A DNA stretch of 21,765 nucleotides. Source: Bacillota bacterium. Its GTDB lineage: Bacteria; Bacillota; Clostridia; Lachnospirales; Lachnospiraceae. The DNA lies in contig JAEWHR010000087.1 in the NCBI GenBank assembly GCA_023387655.1, positions 1 to 21,765 of the forward strand. The letters run 5' to 3'. The notes beneath the pieces were generated by a model. The model was not told where the DNA came from. It saw nothing but the letters and a program-made list of their open reading frames with translations, and did not search any database. A program made the translations under genes and the position numbers. Of the stretch, positions 1 to 8,130 are shown in pieces. Position 1 is the first letter of the stretch. Every line of letters starts with the position of its first letter.

Positions 1-99
1 GAATCAGGCTGGTTACGATTGGGTACTTCGGGGATTTATCAAGATGAAAAGATGATATATAGTAATGATTTGTTTTTGGGATTATGTAATGCGGACTAA
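1..99 (+). CDS. 3' end of an unrecognised protein (partial)
   Basis: Frame 1 is open from the window edge through 32 codons to TAA at 97-99. The visible tail contains W-L-R-L-G-T-S-G-I-Y and ends L-G-L-C-N-A-D. A terminator-like hairpin follows 34 bp after the stop, which supports a real gene end on this strand. The tail is too short to assign a family. Given the neighbours a carbohydrate-active enzyme is plausible, but nothing in these residues proves it. Confidence 0.6.
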   Translation, partial: ESGWLRLGTSGIYQDEKMIYSNDLFLGLCNAD

Positions 100-133
100 T
101 CCTTTGTAATAATTGAAAATGTATAAAATATAG

Positions 134-173
134 AAATCCTTATCAAGGATAAATAGCTTGATAAGGATTTTTT
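134..173 (+). terminator. Rho-independent terminator of the upstream gene
   Basis: Perfect 14-bp stem: AAATCCTTATCAAG (134-147) pairs with CTTGATAAGGATTT (157-170) around a 9-nt loop, and runs into six T residues (168-173). It lies just behind the partial gene ending at 99. Confidence 0.88.
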
Positions 174-216
174 AGTAGTGTTTTTTACTGTCTTTTTTAA
201 ACTTAGGTATGGAATA

Positions 217-250
217 AGGTATCATCTAAGGAGAACTGTAGATGATACCT
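217..250. repeat. Perfect 11-bp inverted repeat
   Basis: AGGTATCATCT (217-227) and AGATGATACCT (240-250) are exact reverse complements separated by 12 nt. The element sits 81 bp past the stop of the minus-strand histidine kinase. There is no T-run directly after it on either strand, so it is not a standard intrinsic terminator. It could be an mRNA 3'-end stabiliser, a factor-dependent terminator for the kinase operon, or a protein-binding site. Confidence 0.6.
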
Positions 251-330
251 AGTATATGTAGAATTCTATAAATATGGTATGCAGGAGAAATCGCTGCTAA
301 TTACAACGCTGAGTGTGAAAATGTAGGATA

Positions 331-2130
331 CTATAATCTATTGTACTCTTCCATAGTCATTTTACTAATAAGCAATTTAACTATAATTCCTTTTTTAGTA
401 TTTCTAATAATAGATAATCCACAATCTTTGCCATAAAATAATTGTATTCGTTGATGTATATTTTTTAATCCATAACTGTCGGATTCTAATGTGATTGGTT
501 CGGATAATTTATTATTTAAGTCATCCATTTGTTGATTGGTCATGCCTAATCCATTGTCTTCCACCTCGATAAGTATGTTCTCATTTGCGTCAGTCTTACC
601 ACGAAAAAGAAGATAATTATCGGGTTCATTGGGATTTATCCCATGTAAGAAATAATTTTCAATAATAGGTTGAAGTATATTTCTTAGAATTCCATAGTTT
701 AATAAGTTAGAGTCAAAGTCGAATAATATTTGTACATTATCTTCATATCGATATTTAAAAAGTGAAAGATAGTGATTACAAAATGCTAATTCTTGTTTGA
801 TTGGAATAAATGTTTTCGGACTTATTAACCCGCGGAAAATTGTTGATAAGTCAACTATAATTTTTGCAGTCTCATAATCTCCGTTTTGATAAGATTTGCT
901 TCTTATCATTTCAAGAGTGTTATAGAGGAAATGAGGATTGAATTTAGATTGTAGCTCTGATAACTCAGCTTCTTTTGCCTTTATCTTATGATAATATGTT
1001 CGGTTTATGTTTTCTTGTAGTCTTTCAGTCATATTGTTAATAGAGCATGCTATTTCAGATAGCTCATCAATAGAATCATCAATATCAATTCTATAATTAA
1101 GGTTATTTACGCTTATCATATGTAATCCATCTTTTATTTTTACAATCTTTTTAAAAGCATATCGATAAATGATACTATAGAGAAAGACATAAAGAAAGAT
1201 AAATAGTATAAGAGCGACTATTATATAGGGTGTATTTGTGTGTGAATTTAACAAAATATTATTCCATGGAGCTTCGTAGTAAATAGCGTAGCCTTTTGCT
1301 GGAGAAGAGTATGAGTTTTTATAATAAGCTTTATTAGAACTAATTGAATTAGACTGTTGACTCGAATGATTGGACTCTTTGCTATCTTCATAACAGGCTT
1401 CAAAAAGAAAATTACTATTGTTATATTGATTTGTTGAATCATAAATTAATCCATTTGTACATGCAATATAAAAGTTAGTGAAGGGGATGCTTTCCTTAAT
1501 CTGACTATAATAGCGATCGAAAGAGGAATTACGGAAGCCTACTATTATTTTTCCTTTTCCCATACCTAAAGGTGTACCACCACTTATTGCAAAAGTTTGA
1601 AAAACAGAGCCCTCGTTCACTAAGGATTCCTTTCGATAGATACTTATCACTTCAGTTTGCTCTTCTAAGTCTTTGAGATAGGGAAAATCTTTTGGGATTT
1701 CTTTCACCGAGTTGCATCCTTCAAAATAAATATAGTTAACGTCAGCATCTTCACTATACAGTGCTACCCATTGAACAGCAGTATTTCTATTCATAATTTG
1801 TGAAAGTGCTATTTTTAATGATTTTTTCTTCATAGGTGACATAGTTGAATGCGTATTGGTACTAAAGTAATTCTTTATAGTATTATAAGTGGTCTGTTTA
1901 TTTTCAAAAATAGGCATGTAAAGTTTCCAAAAATCATTGGTTATATAGTGGTATTCCTGTACTAACAAGCTCATGGTAGTATCCATCTTTTCTATGATAC
2001 TATTCTTTTTTTGTTGATAGGAGTAATAACTGGCTAATAAACAAATACTTGATAATATTACAAGATAGATGACAGATAGTAACGTTAAAAATCTACTAAT
2101 TGTAGTATTAGAAAAGATTTTCTTTTTCAT
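331..2130 (-). CDS. YesM-type sensor histidine kinase
   Basis: This membrane sensor kinase (599 aa) phosphorylates a partner response regulator, almost certainly the product of the gene upstream. A first membrane segment lies at about residues 13-35, followed by an extracytoplasmic sensing region of about 265 residues. A second membrane segment is at about 301-322 and a HAMP-like linker at about 323-375. The His_kinase motif is F-N-P-H-F-L-Y-N with the phosphoacceptor His400. The ATPase domain shows an N-box around Asn492, D-N-G-L-G-M at 525-530 and Y-G-L-K-N at 553-557. The ATG at 2130 is preceded by GAGAGAGG. It lies 136 bp downstream of the regulator gene, probably in one operon. The family usually senses sugars or peptides and controls adjacent transporters; the ligand cannot be read here. 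Confidence 0.95.
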   Translation of the reverse strand: MKKKIFSNTTISRFLTLLSVIYLVILSSICLLASYYSYQQKKNSIIEKMDTTMSLLVQEYHYITNDFWKLYMPIFENKQTTYNTIKNYFSTNTHSTMSPMKKKSLKIALSQIMNRNTAVQWVALYSEDADVNYIYFEGCNSVKEIPKDFPYLKDLEEQTEVISIYRKESLVNEGSVFQTFAISGGTPLGMGKGKIIVGFRNSSFDRYYSQIKESIPFTNFYIACTNGLIYDSTNQYNNSNFLFEACYEDSKESNHSSQQSNSISSNKAYYKNSYSSPAKGYAIYYEAPWNNILLNSHTNTPYIIVALILFIFLYVFLYSIIYRYAFKKIVKIKDGLHMISVNNLNYRIDIDDSIDELSEIACSINNMTERLQENINRTYYHKIKAKEAELSELQSKFNPHFLYNTLEMIRSKSYQNGDYETAKIIVDLSTIFRGLISPKTFIPIKQELAFCNHYLSLFKYRYEDNVQILFDFDSNLLNYGILRNILQPIIENYFLHGINPNEPDNYLLFRGKTDANENILIEVEDNGLGMTNQQMDDLNNKLSEPITLESDSYGLKNIHQRIQLFYGKDCGLSIIRNTKKGIIVKLLISKMTMEEYNRL

Positions 2131-2266
2131 AATATGTATCCTCTCTCAGATGAAGGTAGTGTATATTTTAGCTAATCTTATATTGGTAGAAAATCTATTC
2201 TAGCTAATTTTTCATTATTATTTTGATTTTTTCAAATTATGAAGTTGTAATTATTCTTAATGCTTT

Positions 2267-3790
2267 TTAATACGAAGCATTATTTTCATGTAGTAACATT
2301 CGATATTGAGCAGGAGAGTATCCAGTGTATTTTTTGAAGCAGACTACATAGTAACTAGGTGAACAAAATCCTACTTTCTCAGCTATAGTGTTGATTTTCA
2401 TTGAGGTTAATTCTAGCATTAGTTTGGATTGGTTCATTCTGTACTCAAGTAGAAATTCATTAAAATATTTGCCAGTTTCTTCTTTAAAAAGAAATCCGAG
2501 ATATGATGTGCTTATCGAATTGTTTGCGCAAAATTCTTTAATTGATACACCTTTACCATAGTTTTCTTTTATGTAGCGTATGAATAATTTAATAATCGGA
2601 CTTAATTTCTCATACATATCGCAATATAGTTGATGACCATATTCAATTAATTCAATAAATATTTGAGATAGTGTTTCTAATGACGGTGGTTTTATAAAAG
2701 TTATTCTTTTTTCAACGATGCATTTACTTAAATCTGTGGAAAGAGTAAAATTTCGGTTCAAGCCACCAATTAGTGCTAGTGATGCGTTAATAATCAAATC
2801 ATTCGATAGTTCCAATGTAATAGGTTTATTTTTTATTAATCTATTAAAAACCATCATTGCTTCTTTTTTACGTTGTTGTAAATTACACTCTAAAATAAGA
2901 AAACCTATGATATCAAGAGTTATAAAAGAACACATATCAGGTGTATCTTTGTCAGAAATAAGTATAGATTTACTATCATACAGATTATTTGCATTAAGCA
3001 AATCATAGGCAGATTTATAACTATTCGCAACTAAATCGCGATTGTTAACAAGATGTCCAATGGAAATAACTATTTTATCATCATACTGAAGATTGTTTAG
3101 ATTATTGTTGAGTAAATCAGAAATTTGCTCTATATTGATGTCATTTCCAGCTACAATTATAACAAAAATACTATTATCATCTAGATAATAGTAGGTATCA
3201 TAAAGTTGATTTAGATCATCTATGCATTTACTACAATATAAGGCTAAAGACGCCGAAGTTGTTTTTTTCTTAATGCAGATTACAGTAAAACTTGATGAAT
3301 AAATATTTATATCGAGTATTGATGTTCTTTCTACAAGCTCTGAAGAATCGATATCACCATGAACCCATCTATGTATGATATTCTCTTTAAAAAGTAATTC
3401 TGAGATTCCCTTTTTTGATTTGATATTATCAATTGCCTTTTTTATAGTTGCTTCCACTTCCTCAATTTGTATAGGTTTTAATATATAATTTTCAACACCT
3501 AATAAAATTGCTTCTTTGGCATATTCGAAATCACTAAATGCTGAAAGTAGAACAAGACGACTGTAGGGAGATATCGTTCGTATTCTTTTCAATAATTGGA
3601 TACCATCTAGATTTGGCATTTGAATATCGGTTATTACTATATGAATAGTATTTGATTCAATAAGCTCTAAAGCCATATTTCCGTCGGTTGCAGTATAGAT
3701 TTGGTCTATACCTAATTCATTCCAGGAGATAGCGTTTTTAAGTGTATCTAATACTATTGGTTCATCATCTACGATGAGAATTGTGTACAT
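2267..3790 (-). CDS. YesN-type response regulator, receiver plus AraC HTH
   Basis: DNA-binding response regulator of 507 aa. The N-terminal receiver domain has the acidic pair Asp8-Asp9, the phosphoacceptor Asp55 (in V-I-T-D-I-Q-M-P-N) and Lys105 in Y-I-L-K-P-I. A middle region of about 270 residues is poorly conserved, as usual for this type. The C-terminal 100 residues form a double helix-turn-helix of AraC type, including I-A-E-K-V-G-F and F-K-K-Y-T-G-Y-S-P-A-Q-Y-R. The ATG at 3790 has a clear GGAGG ribosome binding site. It is the first gene of a minus-strand pair with the kinase and is divergent from the LplB-type importer, which is its likely target (inference). Confidence 0.95.
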   Translation of the reverse strand: MYTILIVDDEPIVLDTLKNAISWNELGIDQIYTATDGNMALELIESNTIHIVITDIQMPNLDGIQLLKRIRTISPYSRLVLLSAFSDFEYAKEAILLGVENYILKPIQIEEVEATIKKAIDNIKSKKGISELLFKENIIHRWVHGDIDSSELVERTSILDINIYSSSFTVICIKKKTTSASLALYCSKCIDDLNQLYDTYYYLDDNSIFVIIVAGNDINIEQISDLLNNNLNNLQYDDKIVISIGHLVNNRDLVANSYKSAYDLLNANNLYDSKSILISDKDTPDMCSFITLDIIGFLILECNLQQRKKEAMMVFNRLIKNKPITLELSNDLIINASLALIGGLNRNFTLSTDLSKCIVEKRITFIKPPSLETLSQIFIELIEYGHQLYCDMYEKLSPIIKLFIRYIKENYGKGVSIKEFCANNSISTSYLGFLFKEETGKYFNEFLLEYRMNQSKLMLELTSMKINTIAEKVGFCSPSYYVVCFKKYTGYSPAQYRMLLHENNASY

Positions 3791-3920
3791 AATCCACCTC
3801 CATAGTGTTTTAAGTTTTTAGAGATTTGGTATAAATTTTTGATGATTTAGATTAGAAATGAACAATGTGTGATGTTTTCTTATTAATAATCACCGTGAAT
3901 AACTGAAGATCATAGTTAAT

Positions 3921-3949
3921 AATATATGACATTTTCATAAAATAATCAA
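3921..3949 (-). promoter_or_regulatory. Candidate sigma-A promoter for the two-component operon
   Basis: Read on the minus strand: TTGATT (3949-3944), a 17-bp spacer, then TATATT (3926-3921). The -35 matches the consensus at 4 of 6 positions and the -10 at 5 of 6. It would leave a leader of about 125 nt before the regulator's ATG. The region is very AT-rich, so chance matches are possible. Confidence 0.4.
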
Positions 3950-4000
3950 ATTGTAATTATATAAAACGTTAATATATTACAATACCGGTTTTTTTTTATA

Positions 4001-4029
4001 TGGATAAATAACAATTACGTACTTATAAT
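4001..4029 (+). promoter_or_regulatory. Candidate sigma-A promoter for the LplB-type importer operon
   Basis: TGGATA (4001-4006), a 17-bp spacer and a perfect TATAAT (4024-4029), leaving a leader of about 35 nt before the ATG at 4072. The weak -35 (4 of 6) would suit an activator-dependent promoter, for example one driven by the divergent YesN-type regulator. A T9 run (3989-3997) lies just upstream. Confidence 0.45.
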
Positions 4030-4071
4030 TAATTATATAAAACAGAGATAAAATTGAAAGTAGGAGACAAA

Positions 4072-5016
4072 ATGAAAAACTTGCCGTTAGAAAAATCTTT
4101 CTCAAAAAAATACCGGAAGAAATGGAAAAGCTTTCGGCTTTTTTTGTATGTTTTACCAGGAATTCTATTTATTATTTTATTTAAATATGCACCTCTTTGG
4201 GGATGGTCATATGCATTTTTTCAGTACAAGCCAGGGAAAGATTTATTTGATTGTACATTTGTGGGGTGGGATAACTTCACGACTCTATTTGAGAATGTAG
4301 TTATGAGAAACAATCTTTTCAGAGTATTAAAGAACACATTTGGTATACATTTACTAGGTTATGTCTTTTCACCATTACCGATGATATTTGCCATAACCTT
4401 ATGTGAAATGAAGTCAAAGCGTTTTCAAAAACTCACACAGACGTTAACAACGCTCCCTCATTTCGTTAGTTGGGTTATTATGTTTTCACTTACATTTACT
4501 CTTTTTTCAAAGAATGGATTCATAAATAATCAGTTAATGGAACATGGAATTATTGAGAAATCTATTAATATCTTAACTACGGATAAGCATGTATGGCTGA
4601 CTCAGGTTTTATTACAACAATGGAAAGGGTTAGGCTGGGGTGCAATTGTTTACTTCGCCGCAATTGCAGGAATAGATCCGCAACTTTATGAAGCTGCTAT
4701 GGTAGATGGTGCAGGACGATTCCGTCGAATCTGGCATATTACAGTACCACATCTTATACCTACTTATTTTGTTCTAATGGTTATCGGAATTGGTAATTTT
4801 TTAAATACAGGTGTAGATCAGTACATAGCATTTGGCAATGCCCTTAATAAAGAGACCATAGAAGTTTTAGATTTATATGTATACAATTTAGGAATTGGTA
4901 GTGGTCAGATATCATTCAGTGTTGCAGTAGGAATTATGAAGTCAGTGGTTGCATTAATTTTATTCTCGTCGTCTAATATAGTTTCTAAAAAGATTAGAGG
5001 AGAGAGTATTTTTTAA
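4072..5016 (+). CDS. lplB: LplB-type sugar ABC transporter permease
   Basis: Inner-membrane permease subunit (314 aa) of a CUT1-type oligosaccharide importer. The sequence shows several hydrophobic segments and the cytoplasmic EAA loop E-A-A-M-V-D-G-A-G at about residues 207-215, which docks onto the ATPase. The N-terminal pattern (K-Y-A-P-L-W-G at 38-44, then F-V-G-W-D-N-F) is that of the LplB branch of the family. An in-frame TTG at 4054 would give six extra residues, but ATG 4072 is preferred because AGGAGA sits 5 nt upstream of it. The next permease starts 17 bp after the stop. The symbol is by resemblance to B. subtilis lplB; the substrate is not shown by the sequence. Confidence 0.92.
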   Translation: MKNLPLEKSFSKKYRKKWKSFRLFLYVLPGILFIILFKYAPLWGWSYAFFQYKPGKDLFDCTFVGWDNFTTLFENVVMRNNLFRVLKNTFGIHLLGYVFSPLPMIFAITLCEMKSKRFQKLTQTLTTLPHFVSWVIMFSLTFTLFSKNGFINNQLMEHGIIEKSINILTTDKHVWLTQVLLQQWKGLGWGAIVYFAAIAGIDPQLYEAAMVDGAGRFRRIWHITVPHLIPTYFVLMVIGIGNFLNTGVDQYIAFGNALNKETIEVLDLYVYNLGIGSGQISFSVAVGIMKSVVALILFSSSNIVSKKIRGESIF

Positions 5017-5032
5017 AAAGGAGATATAAAAA

Positions 5033-5950
5033 GTGAAAAAGAAAAGCGGAAATATTAAGATAAAGAAATCCAAGGCAGATAGATGCTATCAGATAGTAGG
5101 GTATATTATATTTAGTTTATTGATTGTTATATGTTCTTTTCCTTTTTATTATTTACTTATTTGTACAATAAGCAACAATCAACTAGTTGAAATGGGAAAA
5201 ATAGGACTGATTCCGAAAGGAATACATTTTCAAAATTATGTGAAGATTTTTAAGATTGATAATATATTGAATTCTTCTTTTATTACTCTAAGCCGTACTA
5301 TTATTGGTACAGTGATATGTGTTTTATCTACCTCTTATATGGCATATTTTTTTACGAAACAGGGAATGTGGAAAAGAAAGTTCTGGTATAGACTAGTGAT
5401 TATAACAATGTACTTTTCTGCAGGAATGATTCCAGATTACTTAAACTTAAGACAGTTGGGATTATTAAATTCCTTTGGTGTTTACATTATTCCAGGAGCA
5501 ATTTCAGTTTATAATATGATTTTGGTTAAGACATCCATTGAATCATTACCGGCATCATTAGAGGAGTCAGCTTTATTAGATGGAGCAGGTTATATCACAT
5601 GCTTACGAAAGATAGTGTTGCCTCTTCAGAAACCAATTTTAGCAACGATTGGCCTGTTCACTGCAGTATGGCATTGGAACGATTTTTTTACAACGAAACT
5701 GTATATAACAAAGACAAGTCTTTATTCATTACAGTTTTTACTATATGAATTACTAAACCAGATAACATCAGCTGCGACTCAGATTGATATTGCTACCTTA
5801 GATCAGATCGATGCAGCGGCTACTGCAGTTACGCCTACGGCAATTCGATTGACATTAACCGCAGTAGTGGTATTACCAATCATGTTAGTATATCCATTTA
5901 TACAAAAATATTATGTAAAGGGTATTATGATAGGAGCTGTAAAAGGTTAG
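5033..5950 (+). CDS. LplC/YtcP-type sugar ABC transporter permease
   Basis: Second permease subunit (305 aa), partner of the LplB-type protein. Its EAA-loop equivalent reads E-E-S-A-L-L-D-G-A-G at about 177-186. The long loop at about 240-268, rich in A, T and Q, and the C-terminal Y-V-K-G-I-M-I-G-A-V-K-G are typical of the LplC/YtcP branch. The start codon is GTG at 5033, chosen because AAAGGAG (5017-5023) lies 9 nt upstream. It follows the first permease by 17 bp, so the two are co-transcribed. No ATPase gene is linked. Confidence 0.93.
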   Translation: MKKKSGNIKIKKSKADRCYQIVGYIIFSLLIVICSFPFYYLLICTISNNQLVEMGKIGLIPKGIHFQNYVKIFKIDNILNSSFITLSRTIIGTVICVLSTSYMAYFFTKQGMWKRKFWYRLVIITMYFSAGMIPDYLNLRQLGLLNSFGVYIIPGAISVYNMILVKTSIESLPASLEESALLDGAGYITCLRKIVLPLQKPILATIGLFTAVWHWNDFFTTKLYITKTSLYSLQFLLYELLNQITSAATQIDIATLDQIDAAATAVTPTAIRLTLTAVVVLPIMLVYPFIQKYYVKGIMIGAVKG

Positions 5951-6060
5951 GGGGGATACGGAAAGGATTATTGATAGAGTGAGAGGAGGTTTATTGAAAA
6001 AACTTGTCTTGAGTACATAAATGAAAAATGACGATAAAATAGTTAGAACTAAGTACGTTA

Positions 6061-6085
6061 TTATTGATAATTGTTATGTCAATAA
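6061..6085 (+). repeat. Inverted repeat in the leader of the binding-protein gene
   Basis: TTATTGA (6061-6067) and TCAATAA (6079-6085) are perfect complements around 11 nt, ending 26 nt before the binding-protein ATG. In the mRNA this would form a small hairpin in the 161-nt gap between permease and binding protein. It could shape processing or translation of the highly expressed lipoprotein, but in AT-rich DNA it may be chance. Confidence 0.35.
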
Positions 6086-6111
6086 ACATTAGATTGGAAG
6101 GAGAAAGCAAA

Positions 6112-7845
6112 ATGCAAAAGAAGATTGTAGCACTCTTATTGTTAATAAGTCTGTTAGCAACATTGGTAGGCTGTAAAAATACAGATGGTAATAAAAATGA
6201 TTCAAACAAAGTGGATAACACTAATGTAAATCAGGGGGATAATAAGGATAACTCAAAAAAAGAAAATAGTGGACCTGTTTCAATTTCTTTTTATCCAGCC
6301 AATGGAAACTTAACTAGTGGAACGGTTGGTGGATGGAGAGGAGATTATTTTAAGGATGAATTTGGAGTATCCGTTGAGGTATGGGCATATTCGGATGATA
6401 AAACAAATGCAATATTAGCAAGTGGTGATTTGCCAGATATCATGTATGTTAGTGCTGATAATCTAGAGACTATGATTGATGGAGGTATGGTACTTAGTTT
6501 AGATGAGCATTTAGATAAGATACCATCGATTCAAAAGAGCGATGATATTCAAACTGCATTAAACTATGTTCGTGAGTATAAGAGTGCAGGTACTGGCAAA
6601 GTATATGGCATTCCTAGCAATATTGGTGCTGGTCAGAAGAAAACAGATACAGACAGATATTGTTTAAGATTAAATTGGGAGCTCTATGAGAAAATCGGTG
6701 CTCCAGAAGTTCATAATCTAGATGAGTTAATTCCTGTATTTAAGAAAATGCAGGAGGCAGAACCAGTAAGTGAAACCGGAGTTGATATGTATGCCATGAA
6801 CTTATTCTCTGATTTTGACTCAAGTTATTTCTACAATATGTTCAGTATTTATAGCATCTTTGGGTATTCCACGGATAATCTAGCTTATTTGCTTGAAACT
6901 GATATGATTAATGGAACGTATTCTTCTATTTTAGAGGATTCCAGTTTGTACTATGAAGGACTTACGTTTATGAATAAGTTATATAGGGAGGGATTACTAG
7001 ATCCTGATTCTATTTCCTATACTCGTTCTCAAACCCAGGCAATTGTACATCAACAGCGCTCCGCTTTAGCAGGATGGCCTGCATCACCAGGTTGGGCTCC
7101 ATATTATTATCAATATCTTTTAGATGATGAAAACATTTATTATAATGTACAAAATACATTTGGTAGCAATATTTATCTAGTAGTGAATGCAAAAACAAAG
7201 AATGTAGATGCATGCTTATCATTTTTAGAAATGATGTCCAATCCTGATGCATTTATGACTATGCGTTGTGGTCCAGAGGGAAGTACTTGGAATAAAGATA
7301 GTAATGGAGAGGTTTGGGTAACAGAAAATTATATTAATGCAAGCATCACTGGAGAAACATTTACTTTTCCTAATGGAGAGGAGTATGTGTTATGGAATAC
7401 CCCATTTATTATCGGACCTGGAACTGATATTAGCTATACACAAAATGGACAAAAATTATCTACAGTACAGACTTCATGGCCTGACTATGTTGAAGCCACC
7501 ATTAACAATGAAATATATGAAAAATGGAAAGCAACTATGAAGTATGATTCCTGGTTAAATTTACTTGAAGATAAGAATGCACTTTATAGGGAAAGTGAAT
7601 TGGCTGATGTATCAACTTTTGCTAAAACTCCAGATGATACGATGCAGTTAATGATCGATGCAATTAAAGATACAGTGGTGACAGCGAGCTGGGTTATGGT
7701 ATATGCAGAAACAGAAGCAGAATTTAATGCTAAGTGGGATGAAATGGTAGAAAAATGTGAACAGTTAGGTGCTGAAAATATCATGCAGTGGAGAATAGAT
7801 GAATTAGAGGCAGCGAAAGAAATTAAAAAATCTTTAACGGAATAA
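6112..7845 (+). CDS. LplA-type extracellular solute-binding lipoprotein
   Basis: Substrate-binding protein (577 aa) of the first importer, anchored to the outer face of the membrane. It begins M-Q-K-K-I-V-A, then a hydrophobic stretch and the lipobox L-V-G-C with the lipidated Cys21. A flexible linker rich in N, D and K follows to about residue 55. The size (over 550 aa) and the gene order after LplB/LplC-type permeases match the LplA-like binding proteins rather than the usual ~430-aa family-1 proteins. An upstream in-frame TTG at 6064 is open, but ATG 6112 is chosen because of GGAAGGAG just upstream and because the signal peptide begins there. Related proteins bind oligosaccharides; a uronic-acid oligomer is a guess from the GH28 and GH4 genes nearby. 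Confidence 0.93.
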   Translation: MQKKIVALLLLISLLATLVGCKNTDGNKNDSNKVDNTNVNQGDNKDNSKKENSGPVSISFYPANGNLTSGTVGGWRGDYFKDEFGVSVEVWAYSDDKTNAILASGDLPDIMYVSADNLETMIDGGMVLSLDEHLDKIPSIQKSDDIQTALNYVREYKSAGTGKVYGIPSNIGAGQKKTDTDRYCLRLNWELYEKIGAPEVHNLDELIPVFKKMQEAEPVSETGVDMYAMNLFSDFDSSYFYNMFSIYSIFGYSTDNLAYLLETDMINGTYSSILEDSSLYYEGLTFMNKLYREGLLDPDSISYTRSQTQAIVHQQRSALAGWPASPGWAPYYYQYLLDDENIYYNVQNTFGSNIYLVVNAKTKNVDACLSFLEMMSNPDAFMTMRCGPEGSTWNKDSNGEVWVTENYINASITGETFTFPNGEEYVLWNTPFIIGPGTDISYTQNGQKLSTVQTSWPDYVEATINNEIYEKWKATMKYDSWLNLLEDKNALYRESELADVSTFAKTPDDTMQLMIDAIKDTVVTASWVMVYAETEAEFNAKWDEMVEKCEQLGAENIMQWRIDELEAAKEIKKSLTE

Positions 7846-7925
7846 ACAGTTTACTAAGAAAAATTTTAAGTAAGATTTGAGGTTAGAGTATTATCTATAA
7901 TGAAAAGATAGAAGGTTTGAAAAAT

Positions 7926-7964
7926 AGAAAGCAAGAAAATATAGTTTTCTTGCTTTCTGTTTTT
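7926..7964 (+). terminator. Rho-independent terminator of the first importer operon
   Basis: Perfect 14-bp stem AGAAAGCAAGAAAA (7926-7939) with TTTTCTTGCTTTCT (7945-7958), a 5-nt loop, then GTTTTT. It lies 80 bp after the binding-protein stop, so the GH28 gene downstream probably has its own promoter or depends on read-through. Confidence 0.9.
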
Positions 7965-8130
7965 GCCATATGTTGTGCTGTAGACGATAACCAATGATGA
8001 AAGGACAAGGTATGGTGAAAAGTTTTTTAATTGGTACATTTCATATTACTTAGAGAGAAAGCTTGTCTTACTCATATTGCCTAGATTAAGAGGCTCAGAT
8101 GAGTATAAATAAAAAGTAGAGGTGAATAGC

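Noticed and set aside
2718..3008. 96-aa plus-strand open frame inside the response regulator gene
   Set aside because: It lies fully antisense to a well-supported coding region and shows no motif or start signal.
4054..4071. TTG start six codons upstream for the LplB-type permease
   Set aside because: No ribosome binding site before it, whereas AGGAGA is well placed for ATG 4072.
6064..6111. TTG start 16 codons upstream for the LplA-type lipoprotein
   Set aside because: It would put 16 residues before a standard lipoprotein signal peptide and destroy its N-terminal position; GGAAGGAG directly precedes ATG 6112.
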